In this document: positions 17,120 to 23,447 of the stretch, piece by piece
How positions within the stretch are numbered: the stretch's first letter is position 1
Layout: each line of letters opens with the position of its first letter
From: Chitinophaga pinensis
GTDB taxonomy: Bacteria > Bacteroidota > Bacteroidia > Bacteroidales > GCA-2748055
Assembly: GCA_945863035.1 (NCBI GenBank)
Contig: CAMAZH010000030.1
Span: forward strand, 1-36,896
DNA: 36,896 bases
Reading direction: 5' to 3'
Made by a program: the position numbers and the translations under genes
Notes under the pieces: generated by a model
Database searches by the model: none
The model's input: the letters and a program-made list of their open reading frames with translations, nothing else
What the model was told of the DNA's origin: nothing

Positions 17120-17857
17120 ATGGCCGAAAAATTTCGAAATAAATATCGAATAGCTTCCACGCGCTTGCAGATATGGGATTATGCCAGCAAGGGGGCATAT
17201 TTTGTTACAATTTGCACCCAGGGCAGACAACATTTTTTTGGGAATATCGCCAATGGCCGGATGCAATTATCCGAAATCGGAAAAATTTTAGAACAGGAAT
17301 GGATCGAAACCCCCAAAATCCGACCGGATATGAATTTAACATTGGACGCATTTGTGGTTATGCCGAATCATTTTCATGGGATTATAATTATTGGGGATAA
17401 TATTCATAATAGGGTTGGTTACCGCGCAGGCGCAATGAATAATTATGATACGGATAATGGGACGACGAATAATGGGACGACGAATTGCAGAGACGCAATG
17501 CATTGCGTCTCTATTGCGGCGACGACGAACAATACCGATCCCAATACAAATACGAATGACGATACGAATGACGATACGAATACCAATGCGTATACAGAAT
17601 CCGAATCCGATTTCGAAACCTATTTCGAATTAAATTTCCAAAATCCCCCACCGCCCAACAAATTTGGCCCCCAATCCAAAAATCTGGCATCCATTATTCG
17701 CGGAATGAAATCATCGGTTACAACACAGGCGAAAATATCAGGGCACAATAATTTCGGATGGCAATCGCGGTATCACGATCACATCATTCGAAATACAGTC
17801 GAATTTTACAGAATCCGCAATTACATTATTAATAACCCGGCAAAATGGAAAAAATGA
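17120..17857 (+). CDS. REP-associated tyrosine transposase (RAYT, Y1 HUH family)
   Basis: The family is thought to cut and join single strands at REP hairpins through a HUH metal site and a tyrosine. The 245-residue protein opens IWDYASKGAYFVTICTQGR and carries the HUH motif in VVMPNHFHGIII (His84, His86). The C-terminal RYHDHIIRNTVEFYRIRNYIINNPAKW is a RAYT signature; Tyr235 or Tyr230 is the likely nucleophile. Between these, residues about 104-182 are a low-complexity Asn/Thr/Asp-rich insert encoded by short DNA repeats and a 24-bp palindrome (residues 124-131). The frame is intact, so the protein may be active, but the insert is odd for the family. Confidence 0.9.
   Translation: MAEKFRNKYRIASTRLQIWDYASKGAYFVTICTQGRQHFFGNIANGRMQLSEIGKILEQEWIETPKIRPDMNLTLDAFVVMPNHFHGIIIIGDNIHNRVGYRAGAMNNYDTDNGTTNNGTTNCRDAMHCVSIAATTNNTDPNTNTNDDTNDDTNTNAYTESESDFETYFELNFQNPPPPNKFGPQSKNLASIIRGMKSSVTTQAKISGHNNFGWQSRYHDHIIRNTVEFYRIRNYIINNPAKWKK
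17489..17512. repeat. REP-like palindrome inside the RAYT coding sequence
   Basis: AGAGACGCAATG followed at once by its exact reverse complement is a perfect 24-bp palindrome. It shares the central CGCAATGCATTGCG with the palindrome at 16986-17005. It occupies exactly eight codons (RDAMHCVS) in frame, so both strands encode the same peptide there. Confidence 0.9.
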
Positions 17858-17861
17858 TTTA

Positions 17862-17878
17862 ATCGTCCCATTAACCGT
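17862..17878 (-). repeat. Right imperfect inverted repeat of the RAYT element
   Basis: The minus strand reads ACGGTTAATGGGACGAT, 15/17 identical to 16952-16968. It begins 5 bases after the transposase stop codon. Confidence 0.65.
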
Positions 17879-17935
17879 GAAGTTAATAGCTGTCCCAACA
17901 AGATGCCCGACAGCGGAATCCGGAAATATTTTGTT

Positions 17936-17943
17936 TAAATTTG
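17936..17943 (+). promoter_or_regulatory. Candidate -7 promoter box for the YbjQ-family gene
   Basis: TAAATTTG is an exact TAnnTTTG match 47 nt before the ATG at 17991. It supports the internal ATG as the start rather than the longer upstream frame. Confidence 0.5.
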
Positions 17944-17990
17944 CAATGCAAAAATCGAAAACAAATTGTATTAATCTTAACTATTGTAAT

Positions 17991-18305
17991 ATGATTATTT
18001 CAACAACCGAAAAAATCCCAAACAAGGAAATTTCTGAAATACTAGGCATCGCAAGAGGCAGTACAGTTAGGGCAAGAAGTATCGGCAGGGATATTATGGC
18101 TGGGTTAAAAAACGTGGTGGGTGGCGAAATTGAGGAATATACACAGCTGCAAGCCCAATCCAGAGAACAGGCGCTACAACGAATGATTAAGGATGCAGAA
18201 AGACTCGGAGCCGACGGTATTGTAAACGTCAGGTTGTCAACTTCAATGATTATGCAGGGAGCCGCAGAGATTCTTGCTTACGGAACAGCAGTAAAATTTT
18301 TATAA
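17991..18305 (+). CDS. YbjQ/UPF0145 family protein (putative heavy-metal-binding domain)
   Basis: The 104 residues are chosen from the ATG at 17991. They match the YbjQ family: TTEKIPNKEISEILGIARGSTVRARSIGRDIMAGLKNVVGGE, then QAQSREQALQRMIKDAERLGADGIVNVRLSTS and a C-terminal ILAYGTAVKF. The fold forms oligomeric rings and is sometimes labelled heavy-metal-binding, though its biochemical role is unsettled. An upstream in-frame extension to 17877 would overlap the promoter box and shows no homology, so I reject it. A 44-codon membrane ORF starts 1 nt after the stop. Confidence 0.92.
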   Translation: MIISTTEKIPNKEISEILGIARGSTVRARSIGRDIMAGLKNVVGGEIEEYTQLQAQSREQALQRMIKDAERLGADGIVNVRLSTSMIMQGAAEILAYGTAVKFL

Positions 18306-18306
18306 A

Positions 18307-18441
18307 ATGGACATTATTGGGGAATTGATGATGAGTATATACGGACTCTTTTTCGGGGTCTGTGCAATTCTGCTGGTGTTTTTAATTTTCAGACGGATTA
18401 AAAACAAAAAGCTGGAAGACTTTGAGAAAAGGGACAATTGA
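18307..18441 (+). CDS. Small single-span membrane protein (44 aa)
   Basis: The ATG lies 1 nt after the YbjQ-family stop. The peptide is MDIIGELMMSIYGLFFGVCA followed by ILLVFLIFRRIKNKKLEDFEK and RDN. It has one hydrophobic helix (about 9-29) with a strongly basic, then acidic cytoplasmic tail, matching the positive-inside rule. The tight spacing suggests coupling with the YbjQ gene. No family is recognised. Confidence 0.6.
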   Translation: MDIIGELMMSIYGLFFGVCAILLVFLIFRRIKNKKLEDFEKRDN

Positions 18442-18563
18442 ATAGGAAGGGAGCTTCTTGAAGAAATTTGTCCCGGAGATCGCGCAGATGAACGCAGCGG
18501 TTTTTAAATACATTTATGATGCTTCTGCGAAAATCAGTGTGTTTCGCAGAAAATAGAAAAGCA

Positions 18564-19058
18564 ATGGGAAACCGAAAAAAAGTCATTGAGATACTCACCA
18601 GCATTGGAATCGAATTCCAGCTGTTCGAGCACCCACCTCTTCCAACCATAGAAATCGCTTCGGCCCATTGGAAAGATATCCCGGCCCGCCATTGCAAAAA
18701 TCTGTTTTTCAGAAATCACAAAGGTAACCGTCATTATCTGGTTATCCTTGATTCGCTTCAGGCACTTGATATTCACGATCTGGAAAAGAGGCTGAGACAG
18801 GGAAAGATCAGTTTTGCCTCCGACCAGCGCCTTGAAAAGTACCTGGGCCTCAAGGCGGGTTCGGTCTCCCCCTTTGGTTTAATAAACGATACAGATAAAT
18901 CTGTACATGTGTTTCTGGATGAAACGCTTAAAACATCCGATCGGATTAGTTTCCATCCCAACGAAAACACGGCTACACTGGTTATTTCATTCAGGGATTT
19001 TCTTAGGTTTCTTGAATGGACTGGAAATGGCTTTGAGTTTATTAAGTTGTACGATTAA
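18564..19058 (+). CDS. YbaK/ProXp-family aminoacyl-tRNA deacylase (PrdX-like)
   Basis: This free-standing editing domain hydrolyses mischarged tRNA, typically Ala-tRNA(Pro) in the PrdX/ProXp-ala branch. The 164 residues from the ATG at 18564 start MGNRKKVIEILTSIGIEFQL. They contain FEHPPLPTIEIA, the catalytic-lysine region HCKNLFFRNHKGNRHYLVIL, LGLKAGSVSPFGLINDTD and FHPNENTATLVIS, all typical. An upstream in-frame ATG at 18516 would add 16 residues with no homology. The gene converges on the heme lipoprotein gene with a 3-nt gap. Confidence 0.92.
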   Translation: MGNRKKVIEILTSIGIEFQLFEHPPLPTIEIASAHWKDIPARHCKNLFFRNHKGNRHYLVILDSLQALDIHDLEKRLRQGKISFASDQRLEKYLGLKAGSVSPFGLINDTDKSVHVFLDETLKTSDRISFHPNENTATLVISFRDFLRFLEWTGNGFEFIKLYD

Positions 19059-19061
19059 GGT

Positions 19062-19535
19062 TTACCGGTTTGCTTTTCTTACCGATTTCACCTCATCGGC
19101 CGCGACCTCCTCAGCCTGATTGCCAAAACTGTTGCGCACGAAAGTCAGGACGTCGGCGATCTGCTCGTCGTTGAGGAAATTGTGCGGAACCATGACCTGA
19201 TTGTATTTTTCGCCATTGACCTCTATTGGGCCCGACATCCCGTTCAGGAGAATCCGTATCAGATAAGTTTTTTCGCCCGTTACCGTTTTGTTTTCCGCTA
19301 AGGGAGGGTAGATGCCTTTGATTCCGCTTCCGGTCATTTGGTGACAGGCAAAACAGTGCGTTTTGTAGACCACGAGTCCCCGGTCCATTATTTTAGCTGA
19401 AACAGCTGTTTCCCCAGTCTTTAGGCTATCCGTCATCGCGTTCCCTTGGGTTCCCTTGTCGGCGTTTCCGCAGGATGTTATAAGAATGAAAGCAGCAAGC
19501 AGTGCCGGTATCAGCTCCGTAGTTTTGAATTTCAT
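19062..19535 (-). CDS. Heme-c lipoprotein (monoheme cytochrome c)
   Basis: The start is the ATG at 19535, giving about 157 residues with a lipoprotein signal (KTTELIPALLAAFILITSC; lipobox LITSC). The mature protein has one heme-attachment site in HCFACHQMTGSGIKGIYPPLA and a likely Met axial ligand in the VMVPHNFLNDEQIADVLTFVR segment, typical of class I cytochrome c. A longer upstream frame has no signal peptide and is rejected. It lies downstream of the hydrogenase operon but behind a terminator, with its own consensus -7 box, so it is probably expressed separately. It should work outside the inner membrane as an electron carrier. Confidence 0.9.
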   Translation of the reverse strand: MKFKTTELIPALLAAFILITSCGNADKGTQGNAMTDSLKTGETAVSAKIMDRGLVVYKTHCFACHQMTGSGIKGIYPPLAENKTVTGEKTYLIRILLNGMSGPIEVNGEKYNQVMVPHNFLNDEQIADVLTFVRNSFGNQAEEVAADEVKSVRKANR

Positions 19536-19583
19536 GGATATCGGGTTTTGGAAATCAGAACAAAGTTGTCCGGTTTCAGATTG

Positions 19584-19591
19584 CAAATATA
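19584..19591 (-). promoter_or_regulatory. Candidate -7 promoter box for the heme-c lipoprotein
   Basis: The minus strand reads TATATTTG, an exact TAnnTTTG match 48 nt before the ATG at 19535. It sits just past the T-run of the hydrogenase terminator. Confidence 0.55.
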
Positions 19592-19598
19592 ACAATTC

Positions 19599-19631
19599 AA
19601 AAAAAAGCAGGGACCTGTTTAAGATCCCTGC
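19599..19631 (-). terminator. Rho-independent terminator of the hydrogenase operon
   Basis: On the minus strand GCAGGGA pairs perfectly with TCCCTGC around an 11-nt loop, followed by eight T residues. It lies 38 nt after the hydA stop. Confidence 0.92.
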
Positions 19632-19669
19632 ATGAAACAAAAGGTTCAATTCTGGCAAACGTACACTTT

Positions 19670-21451
19670 CTAGTAGCTTCTTCTTACGGTGTAATGGGTG
19701 TGAAGAAGCTCATGCGATTTGTGGCCATTGGGTTCCCCAAGGAAATCCTTGTAAATAGCTGTTATTTCAGGGTTTTCATGGGATTTCCGGATTGGCATAC
19801 CCATGTCTTCAGCATAGATAGCCTCGGTGCGTTTTTTCCGGATCTGCTCGTTGGTTGGAATGGGCTGTCCTCCACCGCCAAGGCAACCTCCCGGGCAAGC
19901 CATAACTTCAATAAAATGATAGACAGCTTTCCCATCCCGTACATTTTTCATAACCTGACGGGCGTTCGCAAGACCGTGCGCTACCACACATTTTACTTCC
20001 ACACCGTTTAGGAACGCCCACTCGGGCTTGCAGTTCTCAATTAATATCGAGGCTTCCCTTACGCCATCCATACCTCTAACCGGTATAATGTTGAGTCCAT
20101 TGAAGGGAACTTCACGACCCGTGACGATTTCATACACTGTCCGCAAGGCGGCTTCCATTACTCCACCGGTGGCGCCGAAAATTACTGCCGCACCGGTCGA
20201 TTGTCCCATAATGGAATCGTATTTCATATCCTCGAGCATATCGAAATTTATACCAGCCTGTTTTATCATGCGGGCCAACTCGCGGGTGGTGAGAACGTAA
20301 TCAACATCTTTGAAGCCACTGGAGCGCATTTCGGGGCGGTCGGCCTCATATTTCTTGGCCGTGCAAGGCATTATTGAAACGCTAACGACCTTTTTCGGGT
20401 CCAGGCCTTTTTTCTGGGCGTAGTATGTCTTGGCCAATGCGCCGAACATCTGTTGGGGCGATTTGCAGGTGGACACATTATCGAGAAACTCGGGAAACGC
20501 ATGTTCGATAAACTTAATCCAGCCCGGGGAGCAGGAGGTTGTCATGGGGAGTTTCACCGTGGGGTCCTTATCCACCAGCGCACGTTTCAGGCGGCCCAGA
20601 AGTTCTGTGCCTTCCTCGATTATGGTAAGGTCGGCGGTAAAGTCGGTGTCCAAAACACTGTTGAATCCCAATCGCTTGAGGGCAGCCACCATCTTTCCGG
20701 TAACCCGTTGTCCCGGGTTGAGCCCTAAGGCTTCCCCGAGCCCGATTCGTACGGCGGGAGCCGTCTGAACCACAACGTGTGTATTTGGATCGAGGATTTC
20801 TTCCCAGACTTCCTCAATATAATTCCTTTCCACGAGAGCCCCGGTCGGACAACGGTTGATACACTGTCCGCAGTTGGTGCAAATTACCTCGTGCATGGGC
20901 TTGTCGAAGAAACTGCTGATTTTCATTTCCTTGCCTTTATTGGCAACGGTGAGGGCATTGACCCCCTGCAGCTCAGCGCAGGTTCTCACGCAGCGCTGGC
21001 AGCGAATGCATTTGCTGTCGTCCTTGGTGATGGAAGGGGAGGTCTTGTCTATTTTGTGGGCATGAATGGGCACCAGGTCGATATACACATGATCCCCGAC
21101 ACTGTATTCATTTGCGAGGCTCTGCAGCTCGCAAAAGCCGTTCTTGTAGCATTTGGTGCAGTCGGCCTTGTGTTCCGAAAGAAGGAGTTCGATGATGTGC
21201 TTTCGTGCAGTTCTGACTTTAAGGCTGTTGGTGAGGATTTGCATGTTTTCTGTCACGGGAGTAGCGCAGGATGCCACGAGGGTTTTTGCGCTCAGCTGCT
21301 CCACAACGCACACCCGGCAGTTTCCTGCCACGCAGAGATCCGGGTGGTTGCAAAGCGTAGGTACTTTGAAATTGAGTTTGCGGGCAGCATCCAGGATGGT
21401 GGTACCTTCCTTAACCGATATATGCAGTCCGTTTATTGTGAGATTAACCAT
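19670..21451 (-). CDS. hydA: [FeFe] hydrogenase catalytic subunit of a trimeric NAD(H)-linked enzyme
   Basis: The catalytic subunit makes or consumes H2 at the H-cluster in the cytoplasm. The 593 residues run: a [2Fe-2S] domain (Cys34, 45, 48, 62), a His-Cys3 [4Fe-4S] motif (His94, Cys98, Cys101, Cys107), two [4Fe-4S] clusters (Cys148/151/154/158 and Cys191/194/197/201), then the H-cluster domain. Its motifs are L1 TSCSPGW (305-311), L2 MPCTAKKYE (361-369) and L3 EVMACPGGCLGGGGQP (515-530). The four H-cluster cysteines are present, but Ser308 replaces the usual proton-relay Cys of TSCCPxW. There is no extra C-terminal [2Fe-2S] domain. The gene follows hydB by 17 nt. Maturases HydE/F/G are not in the window. 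Confidence 0.96.
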   Translation of the reverse strand: MVNLTINGLHISVKEGTTILDAARKLNFKVPTLCNHPDLCVAGNCRVCVVEQLSAKTLVASCATPVTENMQILTNSLKVRTARKHIIELLLSEHKADCTKCYKNGFCELQSLANEYSVGDHVYIDLVPIHAHKIDKTSPSITKDDSKCIRCQRCVRTCAELQGVNALTVANKGKEMKISSFFDKPMHEVICTNCGQCINRCPTGALVERNYIEEVWEEILDPNTHVVVQTAPAVRIGLGEALGLNPGQRVTGKMVAALKRLGFNSVLDTDFTADLTIIEEGTELLGRLKRALVDKDPTVKLPMTTSCSPGWIKFIEHAFPEFLDNVSTCKSPQQMFGALAKTYYAQKKGLDPKKVVSVSIMPCTAKKYEADRPEMRSSGFKDVDYVLTTRELARMIKQAGINFDMLEDMKYDSIMGQSTGAAVIFGATGGVMEAALRTVYEIVTGREVPFNGLNIIPVRGMDGVREASILIENCKPEWAFLNGVEVKCVVAHGLANARQVMKNVRDGKAVYHFIEVMACPGGCLGGGGQPIPTNEQIRKKRTEAIYAEDMGMPIRKSHENPEITAIYKDFLGEPNGHKSHELLHTHYTVRRSY

Positions 21452-21468
21452 GATTTCTTAGGATTGAG

Positions 21469-22629
21469 TTAGTAAATGATTTCTTCTTTGAAATTTTCCA
21501 CAATGGATTTGAAGGCGTTTCCAACCGACTGGCCCAGGCCGCATTTCGATGAGATTTTCATTGTGCCTGCAAGCTTAACCAGTTCATCCAGATAGCGGGA
21601 ATTCCGTTCTCCCCGCTTAACCGCTTCAACACCCAAAAGGAGCTGCTGACAACCTACCCGACAGGGGGTGCATTGTCCGCACGATTCTTCGGTAAAGAAA
21701 TCAAGATAGTTGTGCAGTACGTTATACATTGATCGGGAACTGTTGAAAAGCTTCATCGAGCCGCCGGTAGGAACTCCCTCGAAACCAATAATGGTGTCGC
21801 GGAATTTCTTCCTCGGAACACAAAACCCCGAGGCTCCCCCAACCTGTACCGCTTTGGTGTCGCCATCGCCAAATTCCTCAACAAAACGCTCCACGGTCAT
21901 GCCAAGTTCCAGTTCGTAAATGCCGGCTTTGGGAGTATCGCCCGAAACCGAAAACACCTTGGATCCCCTGGAATCGGTGGTGCCGAGTTTGTGAAAATAG
22001 TCTGCCCCGTACTTGCAGATCATAACGGTGTATACCAGTGTCTCAACATTGTTGATAGAGGTGGGCATGCCGAACAAGCCGGAGGTGGTGGGATAGGGAG
22101 GCTTGTTGCGCGGTTCCCCGCGTTTTCCCTCGATGGATTCGAAGAGCGCACTTTCTTCCCCGCAAATGTAGGCCCCGCTGCCAAGGCGCAACTCAAGACG
22201 GAAATCGTGCTTCATCTCTTTCATCATCGCATGGAAAATCTCCATTTCCTCCTGGAGTTTCGGAACCAGAAACTTATACTCGCCGCGCAAATAGACATAG
22301 CCTATTTTTGCGCCGATGGCTTTGCTGGCAATCGCCATTCCCCCAAATACCTTGCGGGGAACCTCATCCAGTATCTGGCGGTCTTTGAAGGTTCCGGGCT
22401 CGCCCTCGTCGGCGTTGCAAACAATGTACTTAACTGCATTTTTTTCTGCGGCCGTGTATTTCCACTTCATTCCCGTCGGAAATCCTGCGCCACCGCGTCC
22501 CCTGAGTCCTGAATCGAGAACATCCTGAATGATTTCTTCCGGTTTCCGCTTTAAGGTTTTATCGAGTATCTCCCTGACATTTACACTTTCGAAGATCAGG
22601 TCAACCCTTTTTAATGCTGAACTTTTCAT
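21469..22629 (-). CDS. hydB: NADH-binding flavoprotein subunit of hydrogenase (NuoF core)
   Basis: This subunit binds FMN and NAD(H) and passes electrons to hydA. The 386 residues contain GLRGRGGAGFPTGMKW (41-56) and NADEGEPGTFKDR (72-84) for the nucleotide sites, and GAYICGEESALFESIEGKRG. The N3-type cluster motif is ESCGQCTPCRVG with the later Cys in SSKCGLGQS. The N-terminal thioredoxin-like domain and the C-terminal 2x[4Fe-4S] ferredoxin domain seen in many HydB/HndC proteins are both absent, leaving only the NuoF core. It lies between hydC (63 nt) and hydA (17 nt). Confidence 0.96.
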   Translation of the reverse strand: MKSSALKRVDLIFESVNVREILDKTLKRKPEEIIQDVLDSGLRGRGGAGFPTGMKWKYTAAEKNAVKYIVCNADEGEPGTFKDRQILDEVPRKVFGGMAIASKAIGAKIGYVYLRGEYKFLVPKLQEEMEIFHAMMKEMKHDFRLELRLGSGAYICGEESALFESIEGKRGEPRNKPPYPTTSGLFGMPTSINNVETLVYTVMICKYGADYFHKLGTTDSRGSKVFSVSGDTPKAGIYELELGMTVERFVEEFGDGDTKAVQVGGASGFCVPRKKFRDTIIGFEGVPTGGSMKLFNSSRSMYNVLHNYLDFFTEESCGQCTPCRVGCQQLLLGVEAVKRGERNSRYLDELVKLAGTMKISSKCGLGQSVGNAFKSIVENFKEEIIY

Positions 22630-22692
22630 TTGATTATAGTTTATTTTATAATATTCTGGTTTCTTCTGTTTGACATCTGCCGAAAACGATTC

Positions 22693-23157
22693 CTACAATT
22701 TCATGTATTCCTGAAGGATTTCCGTTACCTTCTGCGGTGTCAATTCGGTGTAGGGAGTGTCGTTGATCAGCATGGCAGGGGCTTTGTGACACCAGCCGAT
22801 ACAATTGGTCTCCAGAAGGCTGAACTTTTTGTCCGAGGTGGTTTCCCCTACTTTTATCTTCAGGGTTTCCTCGATGGTGTGCAAGACATCGATCTTTCCT
22901 TTCATGGAGCAGGAAATCGTTTTGCAAATCCTGATTACATACTTTCCCCTGACATCGGTGTCCATAAAGGTGTAAAAGGAGGCGGTTCCATAAACATCGG
23001 CGGCAGAAATATCCAGTTCCTTCGCTACGAGAACCATAGCTTCGTCGGTCAGATAATTTTTTTCTTCCATAAGACCCTGCAGAATCGGGATCAGGCTGTC
23101 TCTTCTTCTGCCGTGCTTATCAGCCAGTTCTTTTACCAGGTTAACTTGTTCCAACAT
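22693..23157 (-). CDS. hydC: NuoE-like [2Fe-2S] subunit of hydrogenase
   Basis: The 154-residue thioredoxin-fold protein carries one [2Fe-2S] cluster and relays electrons next to the flavoprotein. The ligand pattern is ICKTISCSMKG and ETNCIGWCHKAPAM, as in the 24-kDa complex I subunit. The N-terminal helical part (ILQGLMEEKNYLTDEAMVLVAKEL, then DVYGTASFYTFM) is also typical. It is the first gene of the hydrogenase operon, about 80 nt downstream of a predicted start site and Rex-like operator. Confidence 0.95.
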   Translation of the reverse strand: MLEQVNLVKELADKHGRRRDSLIPILQGLMEEKNYLTDEAMVLVAKELDISAADVYGTASFYTFMDTDVRGKYVIRICKTISCSMKGKIDVLHTIEETLKIKVGETTSDKKFSLLETNCIGWCHKAPAMLINDTPYTELTPQKVTEILQEYMKL

Positions 23158-23217
23158 ACTTTGTAATTTTAATTGGTTAATATTAAGTTCTGTTAAATGA
23201 GAGGTTTAGGCCTTTCA

Positions 23218-23233
23218 TGTTATTTAAATAACA
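23218..23233. promoter_or_regulatory. Rex-type operator candidate ahead of the hydrogenase operon
   Basis: TGTTA-TTTAAA-TAACA is a perfect 16-bp palindrome. It matches the redox repressor Rex core TGTTA-N6-TAACA and 17 of 18 positions of TTGTTA-N6-TAACAA when 23217-23234 is included. It lies about 6-21 nt downstream of the start site predicted from the -7 box at 23245-23252. Rex senses NADH/NAD+ and often controls hydrogenases and fermentation genes. No rex gene is in the window. Confidence 0.65.
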
Positions 23234-23244
23234 ATTAGACACCT

Positions 23245-23252
23245 CAAATATA
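23245..23252 (-). promoter_or_regulatory. Candidate -7 promoter box for hydCBA
   Basis: The minus strand reads TATATTTG, an exact TAnnTTTG match 87 nt upstream of the hydC ATG. A TTG lies 23 nt further upstream (23276-23278), slightly longer spacing than usual. Confidence 0.6.
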
Positions 23253-23447
23253 TTATTTTATTGTGAATCGAATAACAATAGAACCCAAAATTTGGCAACA
23301 ATTTTAAAATTAAGAATTGATCTAAATAAAACCAGAGGATCAAACACCTATAATTGAGGCGTATAGCTGAATTCGGTGAAGCATTCCAGGTTGGGAACCG
23401 GCTTCGATCAGGCTTGCAAAAAGACTTATTTCGGGGGATTCAAGGCA

